Positions 38,408 to 52,350 of a stretch of DNA of 64,000 nucleotides are shown here, in pieces. The stretch is from the NCBI GenBank assembly GCA_013397435.1, contig VZRG01000359.1, positions 257,573 through 321,572 on the forward strand. The letters run 5' to 3'. Under the pieces are notes generated by a model. It was not told where the DNA came from. It did no database searches and saw only the letters and a program-made list of their open reading frames with translations. Position 1 is the stretch's first letter. The number at the start of each line of letters is the position of its first letter. A program made the translations under genes and the position numbers. Source of the DNA: Erythrocercus mccallii. Lineage: Eukaryota; Chordata; Aves; Passeriformes; Dicruridae.

Positions 38408-41400
38408 CTAGTTGTAGTTCTCTTGTCCCACTCCTCTGGGTATTCTTGCTGATAGACCCCTGATCCTCTCTGAGACTGGGGAACACTCAGATGCTGAAGG
38501 AAAGCAGTAGACTTAATTGTGGCAGTGCTAACAGTGTGGCGAAGCAGGGTCAGCTCCTGCCTAGAGCTCCAGCTATGATTTTGCTGCTCATTGTGTAGCT
38601 GATTACAGGGCTTCAGTTGGTCACCAAGTGTCATCTATTGAGTGGCAAAGTCCAGACTAGTGCTGCAATGTTATAACAAAGCAAGTGTCAGTGGCTTCCT
38701 GAGAAGGCAACTGGTGATGGACTGAGCTTTGTATGAGTCCAGCTGTTAATGTCAGTGATGCAGTCATGAGTGTTTCTGAAGAAAGCTGTATCTGGCAAGT
38801 GCTTTGGTGTGTGATACTATTGCTGTGTGTAGGGCAAATGCTGCTTCTTGTCTGTCCTCCAGAACCATCAAATGTAGCACAAAAGTCTCCTATTACTGTT
38901 AAAACAAAAACTGAGCGCCGTATGGGCATAAGAAAACACACATCCATTGGCATCAGAGCAAGACTATGAATTACTCATTCCTCCAATGCCTCCTGTAGGT
39001 TCCATCCACTCAGGCTGTTCAGGATGCTGTCTGTTGGAGATGCAGGCAGATCTGCATTCCCATGGGCACAGGACCCTGCAGACTGTGATACTTGTCCTTC
39101 ATTAAACTGGCTTGGGCATTGTTGTGACATCCTTGAGGACACAGAAGTAACCTCTTATCATCCGGTGGGCGGTTGATAGGAATACTTGTAACACCAATGA
39201 ACTTGGGACACAACTGGTAATGCCAGCCTGGAATTGTCTGTGCGGTGAGGGCAATGAGTTAGGAGCAAGATGGAAGCCCTGACTGCTCTGGCTCATTTTG
39301 CAAAAGGGAGGTGGGAGAGCCGCATCTTTTGTGTAGCATTGCTTTGGTTTTTGTAAGAGAACTTAGACTATGTCAGTTTGTTCCTAGCTCCCTCTTGCTG
39401 AGAAGTCAAAGTGTCCTCTGTTAAAAGTTCCCTGAGCACAGGCAGGATTTTTCAGTCCATGCAGAGTGCTCTAGTGGAGATGGGTGTATTTAAATGGCTG
39501 TTTGGGAGCATCTGTAACACACAGTTTTTCTCAACTCATTTACTAGTAGGCATTTGTCAATGTAATACAGCTGGCAGTAGAATTTGAGAGGCACTGAGGA
39601 CTTACAGAGCTGCAAATGCTCAATTCTCCTCCAACTCTTCCATGAGCTGGTGTGGACTTAGGTAGATGTGCCCACTGTGAGAAGAGATGTTGCTAAAGGT
39701 TTGTTCAGAAGCTGTTCTTCAGCATAAAATGTACGTACTTAGATGCAGAGGGGTTTTATTTTTGTGCTTTTTTTCTTCCCACTGGTTGGTATGAAGGTTT
39801 CTTCTGCCATTTTGCATACCCAGGCTGTACTGTCCATGCCATATTGCAGATTTTTGAGCATTTTTCCCCATTTTCCTTCTGCATCTCTCAGAGCTGCTCT
39901 TGGCTATTGGGCTTTTGCTGAGATGTATTCTGATTTTCAGTGTGTGAAAAGCCACCTGTAACTAGCAACAGCTGTAGAAATTATGGTCTTCTTAAAGCAG
40001 AAGTTCAACCTTTGAATTTACAGCTGTCTTGTAATGTGCCCTACTGTATTTTGAGAGCACTTCAAATGTTCTTGAAGAGTTTCTTGGAAAGGAAGGGAAT
40101 GTTACTTCTGTCAAAACAAGACACAGTAGCTTGTGTTCAGAACAGTTTTCAGCTTCTCATTATGTCAGCCAGCTGGATATGCCCTAGAGTGAGTCACCTT
40201 TGGAGTTGTCCTGGATGCTGAGGGAAACTGTGGAGGCTAAGGTAAGATCGGAGACTGCGTTTGAAGAGTCCTCACTAAAAAAAAAAGTGCTGGAAGCATG
40301 CTGAGGGGAATGACTGCCCTGCTGGGTTGAGAGGCTGGATAGATTACACTAAGAGAGCTGTCAAGGAAGACAGGGTTGCTTCTGAAGAAGGTAAAATGTG
40401 TTTGCCATCCTATGATTTTGACCAAAGTGAAAAGGTGATAAATGGGAAGCATACCTTTTCTTTGTTTTTCATCAGTGAAAGAAGTAGACAAACAGAGCAC
40501 GCAATGGATTTGTGGTTTCCATAGTGATGTAGCTATAGAAGCTTTTGTGCGACTGGGCTTTGCCCTCACTGCAATCACACTTGTAGGCTATGAGTGTTCA
40601 GCTTTCCTGCCAGGGAAATGTAAGTATGTATCAAAGATGGAACTGGCTGAAAATGCAGCTGCATTTTCATGAATTGCTATGTTTGCTATGTTTAGAAGCT
40701 CATCTCATTTCACTTTTATCTGTTGTTCTGCATTGGAACAGTGCATCCAGCTATACTGATACCACAGTTCTTGCTGCACCAGGCAGTGATATATTGACCT
40801 CTGTCCTTTGCTTTCTGTCATCTATATATACACACACATCCCACAACACTGGTGCCTGTGACTCTGCAGCCACACTGATTTCAAACATGCACTGGTCAGG
40901 AAACATACGCATAACTCTTTTGGGTTACACTAACTGGTCAAACACCACCCTGTGAAACTTGACAGGTGAACTTCGTGCTGTTCACAGACATCAACTCACT
41001 TGTCCCTGTATCTGACATTAAATCATGCCTTATTTTCACAGCCATTTTGAGAGTGTTTTAACTGTGAAAATACATGACCCTTGGGGAATTTTTGCATGTG
41101 TAGAGAGCTGTTTCTGACTGTGAATGGTTGATTAATTCTGGCTTTCAAAACAAGTTAGAAGTGGAATTTTTCAGCATCTTAGTGATGAGATTACCAGTGG
41201 GTGCAAGAGACAGGGGAAGGAAAATGCTCAGCATGGATGTTGCATGCACACAGCAGGCAGTCATGCATATACTAGTCCTGCACACACAGTTGCATTGTCC
41301 AGTCTTCGTGGTTCACAGGTATTTGTGCCTCATCTTCTTATTTTTTGACTTGTACTGCTGCTGGATGCTTTCTTGCTGTCTATCTGAACAAATCTTCCTT

Positions 41401-41879
41401 ACCTTCAGCATTTGTTTTGCTTGTCTAATGGATGTAATGGGTCATCTGTTCCCTTTATAGAAAGGAATGTTAATTATATTCAGAAGGCTAATTAGGTTGC
41501 TAATGAGAAACTCTACTGCAGAAATATTTCCTTTAATTACTCACTCTTAAGTGCTGTACAGAGAAACTTATTGAATATGCTGTTAAATACAAATGGTTGT
41601 ATCTGGCTTAAAGATGCACCTTCAGGCTCTCTGAAAGAAATAGTTTGGTAAACTTGGGAATCCATGTGACACAGATGACTGAGCAAATGAGACTGGTGCT
41701 AAGAGCTGTCTAGTTATGCAGCCTTTTTGACTGCACCTTGATTTGGCACTTCTGCTAGTGACTGGATTCAGTTGCTCTTTGTATTTCAGTTTTCTTGATG
41801 ACTTTTGTCAGTATAGGTAATTATTTTTGCTACCTGCCAGCCCAATCTATAATTAGATGCAGCCCTCACACCAAATAGT

Positions 41880-42020
41880 TTAGCCTAATCAGCCAGATGG
41901 CAGTCAGAGGCACAGAGAGGTAGAGTGACATGTCCAAGGTCACATTGCAGATCATGGCAAACCTAGTAGTAAAGCAGAGGTTGCATCAGTCCTGTGTTAG
42001 TTCACTGCACTATTTGCCCC
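41880..42020 (+). repeat. MIR-like ancient SINE fragment (well preserved)
   Basis: GAGGCACAGAGAGGTAGAGTG, ACATGTCCAAGGTCACATTG, CTAGTAGTAAAGCAGAGGTTG and GTTAGTTCACTGCACTATTT match the MIR order GAGGCACAGAGAGGTTAAGTGACTTGCCCAAGGTCACACAGCTAGTAAGTGGCAGAG and the 3' CACTACACC stage. It is the best preserved of the MIR-like pieces and ends about 170 bases before the ERVL-like LTR. Confidence 0.7.
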
Positions 42021-42187
42021 TTGCGCCTCTCTTAGGGCCAGCATAGCTCGTTACAAGACTTGCATCAGTTTGCATATTGCTTCATGAGGCAGCACAGCTG
42101 CTCAACAGCCCCATTTATGTAGCCACCGTGGCACTGACTTAGGAAGGTCCTTTTGCTTCTCTGAGTCCTGTCTTCTACTTGCTTCAC

Positions 42188-42192
42188 TTCCT
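42188..42192. repeat. Target-site duplication, left copy (TTCCT)
   Basis: Identical to 42521-42525, next to the TG end. Confidence 0.75.
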
Positions 42193-42520
42193 TGTTGCAG
42201 TGATACCAAAATCAGACAGAAAATAAACTTTCTAGCACAATTTGAAATATTAGAAAGCAGGCATTCTTTATTACAGTGCTGGACACTTTCAGAGGGTATC
42301 TCCTCTAATCAAATGTGTATTGTGAAACTTTACCACAGGGTATTTATTCCATCCTGATTATATGCATTCATTACAATGTACTTCCGAACTAATACATAAA
42401 CATTACTTTCCCTAGAACCAATTTGCATTCATCTGCCTCCTACTGGAAGATCTTTTATGGTCCTGGAGGGTCATCTAAAGGGGTCTCTGGTTGTAGTTAC
42501 TGAGTGCCCCAATATGACCA
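42193..42520 (-). mobile_element. Solo LTR, 5-bp target duplication (ERVL-like)
   Basis: A 328-bp block begins TGTTGCAGTGATACC and ends AATATGACCA on the + strand (TG...CA ends). It is flanked by TTCCT at 42188-42192 and 42521-42525. On the - strand it has an AATAAAGAA polyadenylation signal (TTTATT at 42267-42272 on +) followed by about 74 bases of U5-like sequence, and another AATAAATA motif upstream that may act as a TATA-like element. The 5-bp duplication and overall look fit bird ERVL elements. No internal retroviral sequence is adjacent. Confidence 0.8.
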
Positions 42521-42525
42521 TTCCT
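42521..42525. repeat. Target-site duplication, right copy (TTCCT)
   Basis: Identical to 42188-42192, next to the CA end. Confidence 0.75.
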
Positions 42526-44799
42526 TGAACTTTTCTTTGGGCATATGTGTTGTTTCTTGTTACATAACTTGCCAAAACCCCTATTATGTTCCTAGTTTTC
42601 TGTTTATCCACTGGTCCCAGCTACATTTATCATCCTGTGTGCATACTTTTGCATTTTTTATCCTTTTTTTTGCTAGTTAGTCTTTAAGTTCTATCTAGCA
42701 ACTTTGGGGGAACTGAAAATTTTTATTCTTTGTATTATCTATCAGTCTCAGTGCCTTTTAGAATTGCTTTATGAGAGCTTCTGTAGTCTAGTGGATATTT
42801 GAGTTTTAGTACTCCCAGGATGAAAGTTGGAGTGGATCCAGGATGAAAGTGGAGCAGGATTCCCTGCTTTTTGACTGCTGAGCCTTCATGCAGCTCTGTA
42901 GAAGAGCTTCACTTTTTTTCAGCATCCTCTAATTTGCAGTGTGCTCTTAGCCAGCCATGGAACTTTTTACATGCCTTGGCTGTACTAGGGAAAACGTGAG
43001 GGAAGGCTGCTGAATGGAGGCTGCTTCCATGGATAAGACAATGCTCCTTATTCTTTTATATACTGGTCATTGTAAGCTCAGCAGGAGATGGAAGGGAGAT
43101 TTGTCAATGTTGTGGATGCAGTGCAGAACTTTGCATTGTGTACTGTGCTGCCAGAGTATCTAAGTGCAGGTGACTCAGAAGGGCGGCTTAGACATAGGAA
43201 ATACCCAAGAGAACTACCATCAGCATGGAATGGCAAAAGTCACCCTCCATTTCTTTTCAGGCACAGTACATTGCTAGAACTTTTGTCTGTGTGCCACACA
43301 TGCAGCACTGCCTTGGCTGAGGCACATTCATTTAAAAGTTCACTTTGCATATGGAATGTTGAAGTTAACTTTGCATATCTTTACAGCTGTGGGAACTCTC
43401 AGAGACAGTGAAGATACAGTGAAGCAAGTTGCTTAGCTGCAGTGTAATCTGGCTTCTAAGTTAGTACAAGCCTATGCAAAACAAGCACACTTGAAAATGT
43501 TAACACTTTGAACACCTTGGCATTGCTATGAACTGTTGTGCAGATAGGGCTGTTTGGTCTATGTGTAATTTGATGGGTTTGTTGTTGCATATATCAAGAC
43601 TGGTTATATTATGGAATGATATTTAGGTTGTTTTAGCAGGAGACAAAAACTTACATTCTTTCTCATTCTACCAACAGTGTATTGCTTAAGATCTAGTGAT
43701 TGTCATAGAAGCCCTGGTATGCTGCAGGTTTCTGTATGTCTAAAAAGCAATGGATAGCTGACCAGAGTGTGTGTCTCCAGGACTGCCAATAGTGGATGCA
43801 CAATTCAGGCATGAAAATGACAACTCTTAAGCATCTTACATGAATATGGACAAGAAAACATATGGTGCCCCTCTGGTTCTATTTGGTATGGGTCACCTGA
43901 TGCTCTCTTTGTTGAGCAGATTTTAAAGATGGTTTTAAAAGAATTTAAGGTTTGGGGCTTTTGAAGAGGGTTATTTTTGGTGTCCAGTGTGAGCAGTATC
44001 AAACCATTTTACTTAAAACAGAGGAATTCTTTTCTAGTCTTAATACAAGACAGTTCCCAACACACAGATGAGAACTGGCATCTTTGTTAAACTGGCATTT
44101 TGCCCAGAGGCATGAGGTGCCTATTGTTACCCAGAAGGAAAGCAAGATAAAGAAAAAGATCTTGTTTGATAAGACCTGGAATTACCCTATGTAACCTCAA
44201 GTATTTCACAGAGGTGAATAAATCACTGTTGTACATGCTTTAAGTGCCTCTAAGAAGGTACTGGAATGATGCAGGAAAGATAGCATCAGGAATGATCAAA
44301 CTCCACTTTTGTCTTCAGAATGTGCCCATCTCTAGCTGCCTTCACAGGCTCTAGTAACTACAAATGGGAGCCTGTAGGGAAGCAAAGCTTGTAAGGTACC
44401 TTTGTTAAGTGCCTGGAATTCATTCATTATTTTGGACCTCTGTATGCATGTGTATGAAATGCTTATATGAAATTTAAAATCTAGTAAAACCATGTCATGC
44501 AAATAATTAATTTGTTAGAATGGTATAATGGTGCAGTAATATTATAATACAGATTACTGGAGGCAAACAAACAAGTCACTGTTAGAAGTGCCTTTCAGTC
44601 AGTGAGAGCTCAGTGTCTGCTCAAAGGAGAGATCAGTTCCTCACTGCTTAAACAACAACTGCTAAATAACAATGCCTCCTAAAGTAACAACCAGTTGTTT
44701 AGAGTGTATCTTTAAACTTGTCTTGAGATGGTAGAATGAAAGCTGAAAACATCAGTTGGGTAGTAAGGGCACCACAAATGAAAATCTGGGCAGAAAATA
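42526..44799. other. Non-coding (putative intron), no gene seen
   Basis: Between the ERVL-like LTR and the CR1 copy. It includes the imperfect tandem duplication at 42817; otherwise nothing recognised. Confidence 0.6.
42817..42860 (+). repeat. Imperfect tandem duplication around GGATGAAAGTTGGAG
   Basis: CAGGATGAAAGTTGGAGTGG is followed by CAGGATGAAAGTGGAGCAGG, a two-copy repeat of about 22 bp with small differences. Confidence 0.85.
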
Positions 44800-45710
44800 G
44801 TGTGACCCTGGGAAAGTCCTGCCAGTTTGGGAACTCTGTGCCCAGTTATTAATGGAGCAGGACACACTCATGTGATTCAAGACAGCCAGCACAGCTTCAC
44901 CAAGGGCAAGTCCTGCCTGACCAACCCAGTGGCTTCCTGTGATGGAGTGACTCCATCAGTGGAAAGGTGCGAGTGTCATTTATCTGGACTTCTGTAAAGC
45001 CTTTGACATGGTCCCTCACAACATCCTCCTCTCTAAACTGTCAAGACATGAATTTGCTGGGTAGACTGTTCAGTGGATAAGGAATTGTTTGGACTGTTGC
45101 ATCCAAAGTGTAGTTGTCAAATAACTCAGAGTCCCAAATGTCAAAGAACAAATGGTGCTCCTCAGAGGTCTGTACTGGGACCCTCTGCCCTCATAAGACT
45201 CTGCTTGGAATGCTGCATCCAGCTCTGGGATCCCAGCACAGGAAGGACATGGACCTGTTGGAATGAGTCCAGGGGAACACCACCAAGCTGGTTAGAGGGA
45301 TGGAGCACCTATCCTGTGAAGGACAGGCTGAGACAGCAGGGGTGTTCAGCCTGGGCAACAGAAGGTTCTGAGAAGGAAACCTTATAGCACCTTCTAGTTA
45401 CCTAAAGAGGGCTACAAGAGAGTGGGAGAGGGAATTTTTATGAGGCCAAGGAGTGTTGGCTTTAAACCGAGAGTAGGTTTAGACTGGATATTAAGAAAAA
45501 CTTTTTTACTGTGAGGAGTGGTGAGGCACTGGAACTGGTTGCCCAGAGAATTTGTGGATGCTCCATCCCTGGAAGTGTTCAAGGCCAAGTTGGGTGGGGC
45601 TCTGAGCAACCTGGTCCAGAGGAAGGTGTTTCTGCCCATGGCAGGCTGGTTGGAAGTGGGTGATCCTTGGAGTCCCTCCCAACCCAAACTATTCTGAGAT
45701 TCTCTTATTC
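44800..45710 (+). mobile_element. CR1 LINE fragment with RT relic and 3' end
   Basis: At about 44976-45045 the sequence encodes IYLDFCKAFDMVPHNILLSK, the CR1 reverse transcriptase block DFSKAFDTVPHNILLSKL. It continues through GCATCCAGCTCTGGGATCCCAGCACAGGAAGGACATGG-type ORF2 end sequence and the classic 3' UTR (GGTGAGGCACTGGAACTGGTTGCC, ATGCTCCATCCCTGGAAGTG, CTCCCAACCCAAACTATTCT). Several internal parts of the RT region are missing, so it is a deleted, inactive copy. Confidence 0.93.
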
Positions 45711-48700
45711 TTTTCTCCCCTGTCTAAATACAAAAGCACAATTACATGGTAGCTAGGTAAAGTCTTAGGTTACAGTTCAATGGAAGAAGGCCAGTTGAAT
45801 TATCCATCAATTGAAAAGCCTCTACTGCCTGTGGATGAGACTCCAGGATGGCAGGTTTGCCTCCATGCTGCAGAGGATGACACAGCTGTAGTTGTTTTCT
45901 TTTCTGGTTATGCTTGCCATACCCCATGGGGAAACTGGGTCTTTCCAACCAGGTGCAGAGTGCAATAAACTTCCTCTGGCAAGCTGACAGAAATTAGTGG
46001 AAGCCGGCTACTTGGCAAGAAGAGAAACTAAGTATATGAGGTGTTAAGAACAAACTGAACCTCATGGGTGTGAAGTTGTGGTTTTACCATTTCCTCTTAC
46101 ATGCTCCTGTCTGGTATAAATGGCTCTTCCAGTGTTTCAGCTGAGTGTGTCCTGCATTTCATAGCAGGACAGCAGGACAGCATTTCAGCTACTAGGCTGC
46201 CATGAGACTTAAAATAAGCCTCTTCTGGAAATGAGGTGAAGTCTGTTGAGCTCAGTATTCCCTTTTCTAAGGAGAGGTGATAGGTTTTACTGAGTCAGCT
46301 AATATTGAGAGAGAGGTGGAAGGGGGACAATAAATTACAGATACTTAGGCTGTCTTTGGGCTTGAAGTTGTTTGAAGTTGAGTATGATGTTTCTGTCTCT
46401 GATCTAACCAAAGCAGTAAGACCAAAGTTACTGAAACATAGTCTGGATCTGCAGTAGCTAATTCTTCCTGGCATGAGCATTTATTTTCTTGTGGAGCCTG
46501 CAATGGGGAAAGATTGTGCACATCACAACCCCAGCTGGATGGAGAAACTGGGCGACCAACTCCTCCTTCTTCACTCTTGTGCCTCCACATGTTCCTAAGG
46601 CACCTGCATGACCATCACAAATACTTTTGTAAAGGGAATTCAGGGTCAGTGAAAGGTACTGTCTGAATTGTCCAGCGAAACATCAGTGCTTTTGTAAAGG
46701 AAAGAGAAGCTCTGACAGTGAGAACATGAACTTTCTGCATTATGCATCAAAATGAGTTATCTATTCTGGAAAGAGCATCTTCCAGGGGCAAGTAAAAGAA
46801 TACATTGTTATCTTGTCTCTCTTCTGTGATGGCCAAGGATCTTGGCCAGTTAGTGCCTGTGTTTCAATTACGAGGATGTTTTGTCAGTCACTGGGAATTA
46901 AATGAATATGTATAAGGAAAGAGCTGTGTGTGTTTTGGAACATTTTCTTTTTTGAAGCATGTAAAACAGAATAAATACGAATACACAAGCAAGAAAATTG
47001 CTCTGTCTTTTACTGCAGTAGCTGTGTGTGTGGACTCAAATTCAAATCCCCTGTTATCATTGTACTGTGACCTTTTGCAACTGTACCATTTTCTGCAGCA
47101 GAGTGGAAAATGTCCTCTGTGCAGATGGACAGTTGAGTGAAGAGGTGAGTGGTATTTTTACATCCATGCTGAGTTTAGGATTACAGTTAGCAGTTCTTAA
47201 GGACTTTCTTTTCTAAGGTGGAAACTTAATTCCTTTTTCAGGTGTTTAGAAGTAGGTGACATTAACACAATGCAGTTAGTTACATTCCATGTGTCCTGAA
47301 GCAGGTGCATGTTAGCTGCTATTCACAAGAGATGGTTTAGAATTTTTCAGAAGGCTGAATGTGTAAATTGGATCTCAGAAAAGGGGTGAATGTGAGTTGG
47401 GTCTCAACCATAAACTGATAGACCTGTAAAGCAGTCTGAAGTTATGGTATTGCTTTATTTCATGATCTGGGCTTGCTGTACTATGAAAGGTAAATTCCTG
47501 GACTTCAGGCATTTAGATTATTCTGAGGCAGCCCTGTGCACACACATACAGAGTCTTCTGTCTTAAGGAACCCACAGTGTTACACTTAGATTGACTACTA
47601 AATACAGACAAATTTTGAAAATTCCTTCCAGTAATGGAGCAATGAATCTATTTGTTTTATTGGGGAAACTGTTCAGTAGGACACAGTCATTTGGACACAC
47701 TGCAGTCACAAAAGGAAATGTGGAAGAAGGGTATAAACATAATATTAAATGGATCTATTTTCAGAGTGGCTCTGCAAAGGCTGAAGTGAGCCCACTGTGG
47801 AGCTGGGATAAATGATTGGCAGGTTGAAGGTATGATAAATCCAGTAATAGTGTTTGTAAAAGCTCGCCTCAGCACAAAAATGAACACAGTCAGAAGAGGC
47901 AGTTATAAGGAGAAAGATCCATCCCCTTCAAGCAGAGGGGAAAAGAGGACTAATCAGCAAATAAAATAGGACAATATATGAAGGTGTCTCTATATCTTTA
48001 TATATCTATACACCTGTAGATAGAATTCAAATTTATGTAGGCATAGCAAGTTGATTTGCCTTCATTAATGCAGATATCTATGGTCCAGTCCAAATTAGAG
48101 AACAGTCCAGTGTTCTATGATTTGGGAGAGAGGCAATAAGAAACTCAGAAACAGTAGGAAAAGAACCAAGGTGGCATCAGGTCTAATCTGAGGAGACAGG
48201 AGACATCCTTATGACCCAGCTCCCTGGCCCATGAGCTGAAGTGCATGAAGCTGCAGCTGGGAGCACCTGTATCGGTTGGAAGAATAGTGCTGGGAAACAC
48301 TACTGGGATAGTATCTTCATAAGTTGACTGATTGGAAAAGGAGGGAGCTGTAGGAAGCAACAGCAAAAGCTTATGGACCAATGGTGAGTGAAGAAATTGA
48401 TGGCTGAAGAGATAAGAGCTTCTTTGAATGGCAGGGAGAAATAAAATAGCCCAGCAAATACCAGTTCTACAGTTTTTTTTTAATAGAGCTCCTGAATGTA
48501 CAACTTGCCACCTTTCAGCAGATTGAGTTTCAGTCACCTTTCCCTGTGGGAAAGCACTTGTGCTTCCTTCTTGGGACACACAGCACATAATCAAAGAATG
48601 ACTTGAAGGGGAGTAGTAAACACCTAAACATAAGAGGTTTATGGTGGATCTCATGCTTCAGGTTTACAAAAGAGAAAAATGACAGATGTGGATAAAACAT

Positions 48701-51700
48701 GAAGATGGTGTCTTTGTAATTATAACTTGAATGCTAAGCTTCCTGATACCTTTAGGAAATAACAGTGCTAAAAAAGTCAACCTTTTTTTGCAAAGATGTA
48801 AATAGGAATAGAAGTACCCAACACAGTGGGGGGGGTGTGGGGTGTGTATGTTTGCTGTATAGGAACTAGGCCCTAAACCCCAAAGTTTTGTTGACTTGTT
48901 ATTCAGAACAGAGAAATTTGACAAGTCTTTGAAGACAAATTTACCTAAGCGATGCTGAATTGAAATAAATCTGAACAAAAGTACAAAACTCATCACTAAT
49001 TTATTTGTGCATACAATATATTTCCACTGCTGATTACGTACTTTGCAAACCAGTGATAACATGATTAATACCCATGGTATGGTAACTGGTGGGCACTAGT
49101 GGGAAAAGCTGCTTAGAGGAGCTGCCTTTCCCAGCTGTTAGCATGGTTGTCTACTTGAGGATCTTGCTGGACTTGACAAGGTGATCAGTAGAATTCTGAG
49201 ATTTATGCTCTTCTACCCTTCCTTTTCAGGATGTTTCTACCTCTGATGCCTGTGTGAAATTAAGAAGATGAGGTAGATGAGGTAATCTTGGAGGCCCCAC
49301 AGGGATTCCTTTGGTGAAAAAGGATAATTTAGTACTCTGAGACTGCTTAAGTTTTACACCAGGGATGCTAGGAGGAAACTTGAGGAGTCACAGCCTAGTG
49401 AGTAGCAGATAGCACTTGGGAGATCTGATTCTTTGACATCTCAGAAATAGTTTAGTGTTAGGAAGGGAAAAAACTGTATATTGAGAAGGAAAAATTATTT
49501 GATGTAGAATTGCCACCAAGAGATTTCCAAAAGGAGAAGGAGAGAGGAAACTCTTCATATGACAGTCTTGAGCTATGAACCTGAACGTGCTTAAAAGTGT
49601 GTTCCCTCCTGTTTCATCTGACTTTATGCAGTACCTTCTGCTTGTGGGGTTTAAACCTAACTTAGCTTAGACCAAGATGTTATGTTTCTTTATGAACTGC
49701 AGCAGTTCTGTTCCTTCTAGATGAAGGGTGACTATAGTTGCTAACTGCAGGTATTTAAACTATCCAGTTACCTACTATCAGTTAAATTCTGGGAATTTTT
49801 AAAGGCTTGTGCACCAGTGAAGAGTAATAAAAGGAGAGGGAAACAATTCTTCGCAGCTGTGTATATGCAACCAGAATTTCCATAAAAGAAGCAGCTATTT
49901 TTATGAAATGATGCTTTGATCTTTACCTGTAGCGAATGAGGAGAGATTACTTTGAATCTGTCAATGATACAGATTTAAGTGACTTGTATTGTGTCAGCAT
50001 GTTAGCGAGCTAGGATTTTAGCTACTTTAACAGCTTGATCATAGTATTTTTCTCTGCCAAGCTTTATTTTCAATGTGAAAAATGTTTGAATTTTTTTGTC
50101 TTTTTTTTCCCCCAAATCTGGCTTTCATCCATTTCATCCTGATTCCAGCTTATTTATGAAGATTGTTCAGAAGTGTTGGGCTAAGCATATTTATTTGTTA
50201 CTGATACTGACCTTTGTGAGTGGACCAGTATTTTATTGTAGATTGAAGCAGAATGGTTTATTTGCTTTCTATTTTGCTTTGGAAAATGAGGCATTTGCTG
50301 AGAAGGAAAACCCCCACCTTTCCGAAAGCAAGTGTGTCTGAATTTCCAAAAAGCTGTAAGAAACCACATAAGATGGGTGAGACATGATGTCTTGCCATAA
50401 TGTTCTCTTTTCTTTACATGTGTTGGCTGTGTAGTAACAGTGGAAAGGATAAAATCTTGTAAACTCTTGTGTTTCAGGATGAATTCTCTCCCTCCATTTG
50501 TCACTCTGGTTTGGATTGCTGGTAAGGCATGATGTGCATTATGTTCTTTGAATGCCAGATTTTCTTCAGTCAGCTAATATCATGTGTTAAGCTCAAGCTT
50601 TTGAAAACACATGGATTTTGATTGTCGCTGTACTTGAATGCACGGTTTGATATGAAGGGGCCCAGCTCGCAGGAGCTTACGAGTCGGGCAGTTGCCCATC
50701 CGGGAACTGTAAGTGCTCAGACCTAGGTCTGAAGTCATGGTGTGTGAACCTGTTCACTTTTTGAAAACTGGGTTCTAGGAACTCAGGTCTGCTCTTGCTG
50801 CAGAGAAAGAAGTCAACTGTCCAGGCTAAGATAATGGTGAATCCAGCAACTAAGCACCCAAACCTGAAGGATGGCTGATACAGATTCTCAAAGCAGATTG
50901 TGCCCCCTGGACATGCCATCTCCTTCCATAATGCTGGCTTCCTCCTCCTCAGCGTTAATGGGAAGCTCTGCCTGCTCCTATAGGAGAGTCCTGGTTTCCA
51001 AATCTCTGCTTTGTACTAGAGCCACATCAGGGGCACTTGGGCTCTTGCTGGACATTTGCCTGTTTTGAGAACCGTAGTATCAGCAAATGTTGGGAACTCA
51101 GGGCGACTTTTCCAAACAGGGAAGGGCAGCAGGTAAGGCACAAGAGCATTGTAGCAACAGGCTTGGAGAAGAACATGACCTTACCTGAAGGAGATGCTGG
51201 GGAGATTTGAGCTCAGTACTTGTAGATGTCAAGTTTGGATTCAGTGTCATAGTGTCTTTTTCATAGTGTCTTTCAAGTATGCTACTTGCATGACTCTTGG
51301 GGATCTTAACTTCTGTCGGGTACAAAGGAAATACTCATTTTGGTCACTGTAAGTAAAGACCTACTGCTTTAATCTGTTCTCAAGTTGGAGTGGTCACTGT
51401 GGGCTAAGGTGTGTTCATGTAACATAACATTTCCTGCTATGTGTGTGGCAGAACATGGAAAGTCTCCACTTTCTGCACTTCTACTGCCATTCATGAGATC
51501 ACCTTAGTCAGAAAGCTATTCTTTAAACAATGTCTTCATATTTTCTTTGTCCTTTGAGAAGCCAACCTCCTTCTACACTCCTTCCCAAGAACACCCTATC
51601 TTTCTCCTTTCTGTTGTGAAATGGTGCCTTCTGGGCAGCCCACACACAGGCATTACTGCTAAGAACTACACTTCCCCATCCCTTTGTGTTAGTCTGGTAA

Positions 51701-52317
51701 TTGGATTCATTTAATCTCCTTTTGTCGTCATTCTTTTTTACTGTATCCCAATTCTCTTTGGACCAGATTTGAGAGATAGACAGGGATCAGAGGCTGCCAG
51801 CAGGTACAGAGTGAACTAGGCAAGGGAACAGGAAAACAAGAAGTGGTAGGGAAATGATGCGCCTTCTATGGAAAAGGAGCTAGAGACAAAAATGAGGGGA
51901 AAATGCAGATAAGAAATAGACTCTGCTTTCTTACCCTGCAGTATGTGGAAGGGAGACAGTGTGCATCCTGATGGATGTAGAGTCCAGACAAAGAAGCAGC
52001 AAAAACAGATGACTCAGAACTGACCAAAATCCAAGGGCTCCAGATCCTTCCTGAAAGCACTGAGAGTCTCTATTTGGAGACGTCTGTGGCATGCTTTTAG
52101 CTTCATTGCAGGGCTTGATTAATCGATCTGCTGGAGCTCTTCCACACTTGAGTACAGTTGAAATCCTATTTTCTGAGCCACGGTTAATTGAGGCTCTCAG
52201 TTACCTGAAGGATGAATATCTTCTTAGAGTTATGACTTCAGCACATAAGTACCACTAAGACTTTACTGTATAAATCTTTAAACACTGATGAACTAATGTC
52301 TTGGGGCCAAATCTAGT

Positions 52318-52350
52318 ACCTAGTGTTCTGTACACATCTAGTGTTCTGTA
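52318..52350 (+). repeat. Tandem duplication around CTAGTGTTCTGTA
   Basis: CCTAGTGTTCTGTACACAT is followed directly by CTAGTGTTCTGTAAACC, a two-copy repeat of about 18 bp. Confidence 0.85.

Larger units (their letters stand above)
27461..42187. other. Non-coding (putative intron), no coding exon seen
   Basis: AT-rich DNA with MIR-like pieces at 28750, 33250 and 41880, the G4 motif at 29850 and the 9-bp repeat at 38375. Open frames are short and unrecognised. Confidence 0.55.

Noticed and set aside
48145..48654. 169-codon - strand open frame
   Set aside because: Hydrophobic and serine-rich but without a recognisable domain; no splice or promoter context.
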